From Turnera subulata (lineage: Eukaryota > Streptophyta > Magnoliopsida > Malpighiales > Passifloraceae): DNA of 64,000 nucleotides. A program made the position numbers and the translations under genes. Under the pieces are notes generated by a model that was not told the DNA's origin, searched no databases, and saw only the letters and a program-made list of their open reading frames with translations. Shown one piece after another: positions 33,266-44,048 of the stretch. The DNA lies in NCBI GenBank assembly GCA_028386065.3, contig JAKUCV010003294.1:86969-150968 (forward strand), written 5' to 3'. Every line of letters begins with the position of its first letter. Within the stretch, counting starts at the first letter, position 1.

Positions 33266-34304
33266 TGTACCAGTCAAATCTCTCGGCAAATTCAGGTGCG
33301 TCTCTAAACAATGGAATTCTCTCATAACCCATCATCTTCCACCTCGCATCTGTAATGTTCCCTGTGGCCTTATCTTGTATAAAAGCTATCCCAGTGGTGT
33401 ATATAGTAGCGAACCGGAATATGTTTATCTCCCACTGGACCTCAACAACAACCACCGCGGTTGTACTGAAACCCCTTTCACCACCCTAAATTTTGTGGAC
33501 AGACCGTTTGGGATTGCTATTATTCACTCGAGCAACGGATTGCTACTCTGTGGTGATCGTAACAGTTCGCTTAATGATACTCGTCGTAAGAATTTTTATG
33601 TTTACAATCCTTTGACCAAGCAATACAGAAGAATATTGCCATCGAATAAAAAGTTCCATTTTGGAGTATGTTTGGCTTATGATCCTCTAATATCACCAAC
33701 TGATTATAAAGTTGTTGCACTGCGTGAGCATCGGCGGCGTAGAAGTGAGATAGTGGTTTACTCATCAGAAACTGGGTTATGGAGGGTATCTAATACTCGT
33801 CTGCCCAATTCCATTTACGGAATTGGGGCGGCCTACCTACATGGTGCAGTATACTGGATGAGTGAGTTTCGTTATTTTCGCTTTGATCTTGTTGAGGAGA
33901 GCGTCAAGGAGTTTGTAGTACCAGGAGACCATAAATATATTGGTGCTACAACTTTTGGTGAATCAGGAGGCTACTTGTACTGTAGTTATATAAGAATAGC
34001 GAACAGGAGTGAGTGGTTTGATGTGTATGAGATGGGGAGAGATTGCATAGGATGGTCTCTCAAGTACAAAATTGATTTATCTTCATCGCTCCTGAGAGAG
34101 GCCTGGGTGATATCTGTTGTTCGAATGGAAAATGAGGATGACTCCTTTGCTTTGTTAGACAAAGATGGCATTGTTGCTCGGTATGATTTCAAGAACAAGA
34201 CCTTCATGGAGCTTCGTGATTGTCAACGGACTATCCAGGGCGGCCTTATTATTTCTGAGATCCGCGATGCTCATTTGTACACGGAGGTCCTTGCTTGCCC
34301 TTGA

Positions 34305-34540
34305 TGATCATGTCAAAGTTCATCACTTTTTATTCTTTCCCCTTTTATTGTCTTGGTAAAACTCCCTTTTCGTTCATTTTCTTGGCTAATAATGACACAA
34401 TCCTGCTTTTCTGTCCATTTCGTGATAGCTATACGAGAAGTAGCTTTTAATTTGTGCTCCTACAAAGGCTATATTGTCATTAAATATTGGGTAGGATTAT
34501 TTGACATAAATTAGGCATTGTTTAGGCTAGAGGCATTTAT
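34305..34540. other. 3' flank of F-box locus 3
   Basis: Short downstream region without genes. CTAATAATGACACAATCCTG and the following bases recur in decayed form near 51580-51625, so this flank was duplicated together with an F-box 3' end. Confidence 0.45.
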
Positions 34541-35445
34541 ATGAAAAAAAAAAAGCAGATCGATTCATTGTATGTATTTTATTATAAAGAAAGGCAACGA
34601 CCCTACATCTCTTGAACCGAGATGACACCAATAAAATGAAATCTGATGATCTACAGGACTTAATCCAGTTTAGAGATCTCAAAAGGATGAGCTCAAAAGC
34701 CTTGCCCCAATCCGGATCAATGGAATCAAAAGTCATCCTATTCCTCAAAAACCAAATCTGCCAGATGGTATTGTAGAAGACAACCATCCATGGAGCTCGA
34801 AACCTGCAGGACCTTGCCAAATCATGCCAGAGTAGAAATAACTCTTCAAGGGAGCTGGGAGCACACCAACTCACAACCCACCAAAAACACAATTTACTCC
34901 AAAGAAACCAAACATGCTTGCAGTGAATGAAAAGTGATCGCGGGTCAATCACTGTTTATGATTTGATTCCTCAAAAGAATCGACCGTACAGCTATTCCAT
35001 GATTAAATGCCATCCAGAAAAAACACTAAATCTTTGGAGGGGCACAACGCAACCAAACCCAAGGCTTCTTAGTCGAAGGAGTTCTGGCCGACATCAGAAG
35101 GGAGTACCCGGATTGAACAGAGAACGAGCCATCCGGAGAATTAATCCAAGCCCAATCATCACGCTTATCCAACTGCAGCCTTACATTCAATAACTGCCTC
35201 AAAAGCATATTCAACTCCTCCACCTCCCAAAAATATAACCTCCTTCTCCGATGTAACTCCCATTTTCCCAACTCCCATTAACTCTTCTTAATACCTCATT
35301 AATGACAACAGATTGGTTGAGAGAGACCGCGTAAAGTCTCGGGAAAGAAATATACAAAGGTCCTCCCTCTCTCCAACCATCGAGCCAGAACTTACTTTTG
35401 GCTCCATTACCTAATACCAGTCTTACATTCTCTGAACTTAACACA
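34541..35445 (-). pseudogene. LINE 3' fragment (RT end, zf-RVT)
   Basis: Three overlapping minus-strand reading pieces belong to one degraded LINE C-terminus: 35444-35211 (NGAKSKFWLDGWREGGPL), 35271-35026 (WAWINSPDGSFSVQSGYSLL, APPKI) and 34952-34527 (HCKHVWFLWSKL, then FYNTIWQIWFLRNRMTF). The order matches the region after the RT in plant LINEs, through the zinc-binding domain. The frame breaks between pieces and the 5' 3-4 kb is absent, typical of 5'-truncated copies. It is not closely related to the LINE at 598 and is inactive. Confidence 0.8.
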
Positions 35446-35776
35446 CATATAGCATTTTATTTTTTTTGAGAACCTACATGCAGGCAATCCCCTGCACTTA
35501 GCTGTTAAAGAACTGCTCCTCTTTAATTTTTGAGAATTGGTTTCAATACAATCAATCGCTTTTTATTTAATTAAAAGATCCAAGGAAGACTTTGCAAACA
35601 AATAAATTTCTTTTTTGGAAAATTAAGTAAATCAATTCCATTGCTCTAATCAGGAAAAAAAATGTATATATAATCATGAGCCAAGGCATACATCTAAAAT
35701 TTGTAAGGGCAATTTCTCTAAAAGAAAGGGGGAAACTTAATATTAGAAGCCATAAACCTTTCGACAAAAAATGAAA
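35446..35776. other. Spacer before copia element
   Basis: No gene seen. The last five bases, TGAAA (35772-35776), are the left TSD of the copia element. Confidence 0.5.
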
Positions 35777-36116
35777 TGTTGGGTTATGTTGTAGTGGGCC
35801 CACTAGGTCCACCCATAAGTTGGGTGCTCATATGTAATCCTAGTTGCCTCCTATATATACATGTTGTTCGATGGCACAAATACCAAGAACATTATATACA
35901 TAGGGTGGCTAGGTTACACCCATATATACCATATACACAGCTATAGAGAAGAGAGGTTTAGGCCGTGGAGACTACAGGGGTTGCTCCGATACACCGTGAC
36001 AACCCTTCACGACCGGTAGATCAAGACCTGGACTCCAAGACCTGTTTGCTTCCGCTGCTAGGACTCCAAGTAGGTGTCCTAATTTATTTCATTCAGGAGA
36101 TATATGTTTTCCTTCA
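35777..36116 (+). repeat. 5' LTR of copia element
   Basis: 340 bp. It lacks a segment of about 20 bp (ATGGAGGCCCACTTGAGG) that the 3' LTR has after TGTTGGGTTATGTTGT; otherwise the two are very similar. TATATATAC around 35852 is a likely TATA box. Confidence 0.92.
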
Positions 36117-36117
36117 T

Positions 36118-36130
36118 TGGTAGCGGAGCC
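36118..36130 (+). promoter_or_regulatory. Copia primer-binding site
   Basis: TGGTAGCGGAGCC lies one base after the 5' LTR. It differs at two positions from the usual initiator tRNA-Met complement TGGTATCAGAGCC. Confidence 0.7.
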
Positions 36131-38011
36131 TAGAGTCTTTATCTCTGGTCTAAGTTTCCAATCGAATGCCTATTTTTTTCGTATGATTCACATGTTCACA
36201 TGCTTTTTTTTTTTTGCCTAAAACATGAAACGGTAAAATATGTTTACTGTAATTGTGTAATTTACATGTATCAATTGCAAACATTGTTTTAGTCAAATGA
36301 AGAATAAGGCATGTGTGAGGCATTTTTATTATGTATTCTCTGTATTTTTATTTTCTGTTTTAATCCAACATGTACTAGAACTGTGAATTAGGGAACAAAT
36401 AAATCAGTTATGTGTTTGATGACCCTTTACACTAGTACATGAAAATAATGAACATAGAAATATACAGATTATTAAAAAAAAAAGGAAATCGGGCTTGACC
36501 GAGGAGCAATTTCCCGGCCTCCGGTCAATCAACACAGCCCCTCATTTTTTTTAATTTCCTTATTGAACAGCAATTACACAGAATAATCATAAAAAAAAAG
36601 AAGGATGTAAATCATCCAAAGCTGAATCTGTGTGTTTTATTTTGTTCTTAACAAAAAAAAACCTCGATACCCACTCAACCGTTTGCTGCACACGGCGGCA
36701 AAAAGGGCCAATAGTCGCTGCAGATGGCGGTGAAAGGCCGGAGGAGACTCGCACCAAAGCACCACAGATGGTGGATGCACGACGGACCCGCGGTTCCCTA
36801 TTCCGGGCGGATGGCCTGCGACGGCGGAGCTGGATCGGGCGGTTGACGGCTACACGACGAGCTCCACTGGCTGCTGCGGTGAATCGGGCTGCTGCACATG
36901 CGATGGCGACCGGCGGCGGTCTCTTCTCGCGGAGGAAGGCGGCTGTGGAGATCTGGTGTCGATGCGTCGCCACCGAGTCTGACCGCACTCGCCTCCTCGC
37001 AAGGGAGACACCACGCTCGCCGCGGTGGGGACGACGCGATCCGGCGCTGGGCGGCACTGGCTGCTCGGCCTAGCGTTGCATCACCCATCATGGTGGCTCG
37101 GGGCGGCAGGAGGGGCGTCAGTGCCTTCTCCTGCATATACCAAAAAGAAATTTTTTTTGAAAGAGAGATAAGAAACGGTTGTATTACTTTTATTGCTATT
37201 TAATGCACATTACAACCTCCTAATTATTCTCTTTAAATACCCACTAATTCTACGTTTTTTTTGTAATGAAAGCTGTAACCAGCCATTTATTACATTTAAA
37301 AACAACTGTTTTTTTTTTTTTTGAGTGGATGGCTGACAGAATCAACAAATGGGTTAAATGATATTGGGTCATGGGCACAAGGCCCACGTTTTTTTTTTGG
37401 GTAGTTTGTTTTGCTCAAAGATCCTTTTCAAATGTTTTGGACCAATTTTTTTTCTTTTTTTGCTGCTCACTGCGAAAAAAAAAAGGGAAATATATTTTTT
37501 TTGTTTTCTTTAGCTAAATGAGCTATTTTAAACATTTTTTTAACAAATAATAATTCATAAGTATAGGTTAATGTGTTTAACATACTTATGTATTAATGTT
37601 TATTAGATTAACACAATTATGCAATAATGTTAATTTGTTTAACATACCTTTGCACTAGTGTTAATTATTTTAACACACCTATGCATTCATGTTAATTTGT
37701 TTAACATGCTATCCATGATGTGTTGATATGTTTAACATGTCATTATATGCTTTAATAAGTTAAGGCAAGGAATAAAAATAGCAAATTTATATAATTAATT
37801 AGGCTAATTCCCTTTATGTATTTACTTTAAGGACGATGATTGGGAACATAGTGAACTTTCGAATCCTAGTTGTACATTAATTTATTAGCCTCGTTGATTA
37901 CATTTTTTTTGCTACACAACATATATGCAATGTGAACATCTAAATCCCTGCGTGTTTTAGTTATACAAGTATGATTCTCATTAAACTTTGGTCATTCTCT
38001 TTTTATATAGC
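36131..38011 (+). other. Long copia leader with GC-rich insert and minisatellite
   Basis: The 1.9-kb leader is long for a copia element. 36660-37135 is sharply GC-rich with no credible protein and may be captured or inserted DNA. 37560-37745 is an imperfect tandem repeat of about 35-40 bp: units with TGTTAATTTGTTTAACA or close variants (TGTTAATTATTTTAACA), each a small palindrome. The rest is AT-rich. Confidence 0.55.
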
Positions 38012-41000
38012 ATGACTGCTACTGCTACCACAGCTATTATTGCGGAGCTCAACAAAGGGTTGAAGCTCAATGGCGATAATTACGCTATATGGAGCGTAAA
38101 AATTCAGTATGTGCTGGAAGAGCAAGAGGCTCTGGAAGCCATCAACCAAGTCATGAATGAGCCTGAAGCTGGCACCACGGATAAGCATAGGGCTGACCGT
38201 GCCACTATGATGCTTGGAAGAAGAAGGATTCTACTGCTCGACGTACGTTGTTGAGTGCAGTAGGAGAAGATATCTTCTTAGATTGCAAGGATCTCCCGAC
38301 TGCAAAGGAAATCTGGGATAAGTTGAAGAATAGTTACAGCACTCTGTCTGTGACTAAGCTTCGATCCTTGACAATCAAGTTCGATTCCTATAAGAAGAAC
38401 CTTGCTCATACTATGAAGCAGCATATGAGGCATATGGCCAATATGATCAGGGAGTTAAGGAATTCGGGCCATGTTCTTACTGATGAACAGCAGATCCAAG
38501 CAGCCATACGTTCTTTACCAGATCAGTGGGACCAGTTGAAAATGCATCTCACCCACAATGTGAGGATCAACAATCTGGAAGATGTCCGGAAACACCTTGA
38601 GCTAGAGGAAGATCGGATTGAGGCTGGCAAGCCTCAAGCTGAGTTGCATATGGCAACTTCCAAGGCCAAGGGTGGTTCTCGCAAGAAACCCTGGAAAAAG
38701 AAGATGAAGCCAACTTAGCCAAAGGGGAAGCCTAAGGCAGACCAACAGGGCAAAAGAAGGCGCCCGAAAAATACCAACATGGCACGTGTGAAGTGCTATA
38801 ATTGTAACCAGAAGGGTCACTACTCCAGTACTTGCACTGAGCCAAAAAGAAAGGTATTTACAACCGCCTTAACTAGTGAACTTTGTGTTTCTAGTTCTGT
38901 ATTTCTCACTGAATCTAATCCTTTGTGGATTGTAGACTCAGGAGCCACGGACCACATAGCGCGGGAACGTGATGCCTATGTTGAATTTCGCCGGATTTCA
39001 CATGGAGCTAAATGGATATATGTAGGCAACAACACAAGGGTTGCTGTCGAAGGCATTGGATCATGCAAGTTAGTCCTGCGTGGTGGCCAAAGCCTGATCT
39101 TACACGATGTCCTATATGCACCATCGATTCGACGAAATGTTATTTCTGTCAAGAACTTATCGAGTTTGGGCTACACTTTGTTATTTCATGACAATTTTGT
39201 TAAGTTAACTCTGGATTCTGTTTTATTCGGTTATGGATATTTGACCGGAGGTTTTTATGTTATGGATTTGGATGAGTCCTCTTTCAATAATAATGCTTGT
39301 TTTTCCATGTTTATTGATTCGCGTAATTGTGATGTTGACATAAACACATGGCATGCTAGACTAGGTCATATTGGCCAACAAAGAATGCAACGGTTAGCAA
39401 AACAAAGTTTGCTTCCTAGCATCTCACATGTGGATTTGTCTACTTGTGAATGTTGTCTAGCTGGAAAATCAGCACGAAAACCCTTCGGAAAAGTAGCCAC
39501 TAGGGCCGAATCTCCTTTACAGCTAGTCCATTCAGACATCTGTGGGCCCATGAATGTTCGGGCCAGGCACGGAGCGTATTATTTTATCACATTTATCGAT
39601 GACTATACCCGTTTTGGTTATGTCTACTTGATTTCCCACAAGTCCGAAGCATTAAGATGCTTCCAAAGCTACATGAGCTTAGTGGAAAATCAATTGGATC
39701 GTAAGATAAAGGCATTACGAACAGATCGTGGCCGTGAATACTTATCGACCCAATTCAAGGATCTTTGTGATACTAAGGGCATAGTTCATCAATTGACTAT
39801 TCCTTACACTCCTCAACAAAACGGTGTTGCGGAAAGGCGTAATAGAACGCTTCTTGAGATGGTAAGGTCAATGATGGCACAGGCTCAGTTGCCTATCTCC
39901 TTCTGGGGTGATGCCTTATTGACAGCGACTTACATTCTCAACCGAGTGCCTACCAAATCAGTTGCAACCACTCCATATGAGTTATGGACGGGACGACAAC
40001 CCGACCTAAGTGTTTTACGACCTTGGGGGTGCGCTGCCTATACACATGATTCCTCTCATCAGCATGGCAAATTAGGCCCGAGAGGAAAGAAAAGTATCTT
40101 CATAAGGTACTCAGAAACCTCTAAAGGTTATGTGTTTATAGGTATGCAAGACAGTGGGAGTGTAACTGAATTTGAGTCTCGGGATGTCACATTCTTAGAG
40201 AATGAGTTTCCTAAGAAGGGAGAGGTAGGTCAAGACCTATCTTTGTTTGAGAATGTTGATCAAGGATCACTTCATTCGAGTGGGAGGATTTTGACAGATG
40301 ATGATCAGTTGATTCCTCACCAGCCTGGTCCGTCATCATCAGGTGCGAATGAAGGTAATCCTGTTATTCCGAGTGGGAGTGACGGGGTAGATCTTCCTCC
40401 AAGTGGGAGTGAAGCAGATGTCCTTGATCCGAGTGGGAGCCATATTGTACCAGATGGGGACAATGAGTCACGTGTGCGACGTGGTTCACGCATAAAGACT
40501 CCTCGTCGACGATTTGACATCGAAGGCGGTGAACTCTTTATGTCGCTCTTACAAGATGACAATGAGCCTCGGAATGTAAAAGAGGCCCTCTCAAGCCCTT
40601 CCAAGGAAAAATGGACAAAAGCGATGCAGGATGAGATGGAATCCATGCGAGTTAACAACGTTTGGGAGTTGGTTGATCTTCCAGTAGGACGCAAAGCTAT
40701 TGGGAACAAATGGGTTCTCAAAGTTAAACTCAAGGCAGATGGCACAGTTGAGAGATATAAGGCTCGACTGGTGGCGAAGGGGTACACACAACAACATGGG
40801 ATAGACTATGACGAGACTTTCTCACCTGTTGTGCGTTTCACCTCGATCCGCCTTATTCTGGCTATAGTTGCAAACTTGGATCTAGAATTACATCAGATGG
40901 ATGTAAAGACTGCCTTCCTCAATGGTGAGTTGAGTGAAGAGATTTATATGGAACAACCTGAGTGTTTCATTGAACAAGGCCACGAACATAAGGTTTGTAG

Positions 41001-42132
41001 ACTTTTAAAGTCTATCTATGGTCTTAAACAATCTTCAAGGCAGTGGTATATACGTTTCCACAATGTCGTCTTAGCGAATGGTTTTACCATGACAGAGGAA
41101 GACCATTGTGTATATACCAAGAGATCTAGAGACAAGTTTGTGATTCTGACGTTGTATGTCGACGATATGCTCATAGCTGGAAATGACTTGGAGTTTGTCA
41201 ACGAGGTTAAGGCCTTATTATCGTCTCAGTTTGAGATGAAAGATATGGGTGAAGCAGCATATATTCTTGGAGTTAAGATTTCAAGAGATCGTTCTAAGAA
41301 GTTGTTGTATCTCTCGCAAGAGAATTACATCAGAAAAGTTCTTGAACGGTTCAATATGCAGAACTCCAACCCAATTGATACTCCTGTCAACAAAGGCCAA
41401 ACCTTGGGAAGTCATATGTGTCCTAAGTCTCTTGAGGAGAGAGAGCGGATGAGCCGAGTTCCATATCGGAGCGCAGTCGGAAGTCTAATGTATACTATGG
41501 TATGCACTAGACCGGATATCTGTCAGGCAGTTGGCTTGGTGAGCAGGTATCAGTCCGATCCAGGCCCAGAGCATTGGAAGGCAGTGAAGAGAATCATGAG
41601 ATACCTGAGTGGGACTGCAAATTACTCGCTTTGTTACCGAGGCGGGAAGAGTCTACAACTGGTTGGATACACGGATGCTGATCATGGAGGTGATCCAGAT
41701 GACAGGAAGTCCACCTCCGGACACGTGTTCTTACTGAGTGATGGCGCCATATCATGGAGCAGTAAGAAACAATCGTGTGTATCCTTGTCCACGATGGAAG
41801 CAGAGTACGTGGCTCTTGCTTCAGCTGCTCAGGAGGGTGTTTGGCTCAAGAGGTTCTTGGAGCGTCTCATGGATCTTGCAGGAGACACTGACCCGGTACT
41901 GATTTACTGTGATAGTCAGTCTGCAATTTCCTCGACGAAAGACCCCAAGTTCCACTACAAGACCAAACACATAGATATCAAGTATAACTATGCTAGAGAT
42001 ATGGTTACACGCAGGGTGGTGAACGTGAAGTATTTATCTACTGGGGATATGTTAGCAGATCCGTTGACTAAGCCTGTACTTAGAGATGTGTTTGTGAAAC
42101 ACATTAGGTCTCAGGGGCTATATAGATTATGA
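38012..42132 (+). pseudogene. Copia gag-pol polyprotein (one frameshift, one stop)
   Basis: ATG at 38012. Gag begins with the LNGDNYAIW motif of copia gag. The frame shifts near 38206-38210, where ATMMLGRR should read as a YDAWKKKD-type segment, and continues in the next frame from 38248. An in-frame TAG lies at 38716-38718. The zinc knuckle [14 protein letters not shown] is intact (about 38793). Protease: [10 protein letters not shown] (about 38930). Integrase: WHARLGH, then [15 protein letters not shown] and [10 protein letters not shown], with all three acidic residues. [11 protein letters not shown] (about 41153). RNase [19 protein letters not shown] (about 41669) and YCDSQSA. From 38779 on, 1117 codons are open, so pol is nearly complete. 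Either an old copy with few lesions or a recent one copied in trans. Confidence 0.92.
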
Positions 42133-43249
42133 GTACTACGTTCTGTTGTTATTTCCCACATGTTCACATGACTGTTTTGACATTTTATTTTGATGATCAA
42201 TAAAGTCGAGTTTATGCATATATGTTGTTGTCATTTTATTGTTGGATGCTGAGCACATTCTACATTCTTTTATGATTTATGTCGAGTAGACGAAAGGTTA
42301 GCCCTCTCACACAGGTAATCGCCTCCTTATCTTGGTGATAAGTGGAGATGAGACGAGTTTTAAGCTAAATTGTCATATGGACAGTTTGAGAGTGAACGGT
42401 TTAAAACTACATATACGTCGGTTGAGAATGGCAAGTAAGGTCATTCTAAGAATGAATATGTTTATTCAGTCTACTTTGTGGGCCAGATGCGAGTTCAAGA
42501 TTGTTGAGTAGATCGAGGAACTCGGGTTTAGGATACACAAGGTATCTAAACTATCATCTGTACAGCATTCCTTTTGAGGAAAAGACATACGCTCCATGGA
42601 AAAGGAGAAAATGCTGTAGCACATGTTTCATACCATGTGTGCGTTTTGTCGACCACGGGTTAGCTAGAGTGTGATCTCGACTTCTAGCTGTGTGAGACTC
42701 GGAGCTTCTATGATGGCTCTACCTTATGTACCCTTAGTACTCCTATTAGAGACTTGAGATTCGGTTTGATGGTCGCTATCTTAGTATGTTGCCTAAGGAC
42801 CATGTACACAGATTCGGTCTGGCGGGGCATGTCTAGAAAAGCGAGTTGAGCCGGGTCAAGGGAATCGTGAGAAGAGGAAGGTCATAGACGGAATCACATT
42901 AGTCTTGTATTCACCGGTGCACCAGTTATGACGTACGGTTATAATTGTGAATACATTTGCGTTGCATTGCTTTGCATTACGTTGCTTTGCGTCATGCCTT
43001 GATGGACGAGATCCTATGGATGTTTTCTAATGTGATTCAGATGATCTAGGGCACTAGCGTACTTTCTGATCTACTTGCAGGTTTCTTCTCGACGAGAGGC
43101 TGTATATCCCTAACAGGTGTATAGCATTTCGCTCTCACACTATGCCAGTCGCACGGTCCTATTTCCTTGTATGACTATTGCTGTTGTAGCAAGAATGAGT
43201 TTCTTTCATTTGGTATTTTGAGCACTCTCACTTATGTGTGAGTGGGAGA
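42133..43249 (+). other. Non-coding 3' region of copia element
   Basis: 1.1 kb between the pol stop and the 3' LTR without a credible ORF. It ends with the purine tract AGTGGGAGA (about 43241-43249) that primes plus-strand synthesis. GCATTGCTTTGCATTACGTT near 42963 is a short internal repeat. Confidence 0.65.
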
Positions 43250-43488
43250 TGTTGGGTTATGTTGTATGGAGGCCCACTTGAGGTAGTGGGGCCCACTAGG
43301 TCCACCCATAAGTTGGGTGCTCATATGTAACCCTAGTTGCCTCCTATATATACATGTTGTTCTATGGCACAAATACCAAGAACATTACATACATAGGGTG
43401 GCTAGGTTACACCCATATATACCATATACACAGCTATAGAGAAGAGAGGTTTAGGCCGTGGAGACTACAAGGGTTGCTCCGATACACC

Positions 43489-43665
43489 TAGGGCTGAGCA
43501 AACGGTCGGTACGGCATAAACCGTGCCGATAAGGCATCGGTATGAATTTTCCGAAAGGCCATTTTTCCGACCGATGCCGTGCCGTTAAGGGGGCTATACC
43601 TATAAGAGTCATACCGATTGATGCCGACCTCGGTACGGTCGGTATACGGTATAACCGAAACATGA
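43489..43665. repeat. hAT left subterminal repeats
   Basis: CGGTACGG, CGGTATG, GTCGGTA and their complements are clustered next to the left end. The right end (47200-47386) has the same motif set. Such clusters are usually transposase-binding sites in hAT elements. Confidence 0.7.
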
Positions 43666-43770
43666 ACAGGAAATGCACAAATGCAGAAAAATCCGAAACA
43701 AGAATTTACCAGAGAGTGCAGGACATCCACTATTACACAACATCAGCATTGTCCATCTGATTAGGACAAG

Positions 43771-43858
43771 TACAATTACAATTACAATTACAATTACAAC
43801 TACAATTACGTGTGGACTCCATCAGCATGATCAAATTCAATTACAATTACAATTACAA
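43771..43858. repeat. (AATTAC)n microsatellite
   Basis: Hexamer repeats ACAATT at 43771-43808 and again at about 43838-43857, separated by unique DNA. Confidence 0.8.
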
Positions 43859-44048
43859 ATAGGCAAGGATTAGGACAAGTGAAGTAATTCTGGAATTCTG
43901 GAATTCTGGTAGTAGCAAGCAGAATTGCACACGTCCAAGTCTCACTCTCAGCTCTAAACTCACATTTCAATACTCAACAGTAGGCGAATCTTGAAGTAAC
44001 AAATCCCTCATTTCTTGCAATAGACAAACAACAATTCATGTAAGTAAT

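Larger units (their letters stand above)
23059..34304 (+). pseudogene. F-box/FBA gene 3, split by a retrotransposon but otherwise open
   Basis: The 5' part (23059-23185, 127 nt) encodes a proline-rich lead and the start of the F-box. The rest (33271-34304, 1034 nt) continues the same codon on the far side of the Athila-type insertion. Together they total 1161 nt, 386 codons plus stop, with no frameshift or premature stop. The second part holds the F-box end (PVKSLGKFRCVSKQW), an F-box-associated domain with FYVYNPLTKQYRR and CLAYDPL, a VYSSETGLWRVSNTRLP segment and the family C-terminus YTEVLACP. The protein would be an SCF substrate receptor. The 10-kb insertion sits inside the F-box itself, so function is unlikely unless the insert is spliced out. 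Confidence 0.85.

Noticed and set aside
36587..37203. Four overlapping ORFs of 100-156 codons in the copia leader
   Set aside because: All are Arg/Ala/Pro-rich frames from one GC-rich block, open on both strands at once, with no recognisable domain.
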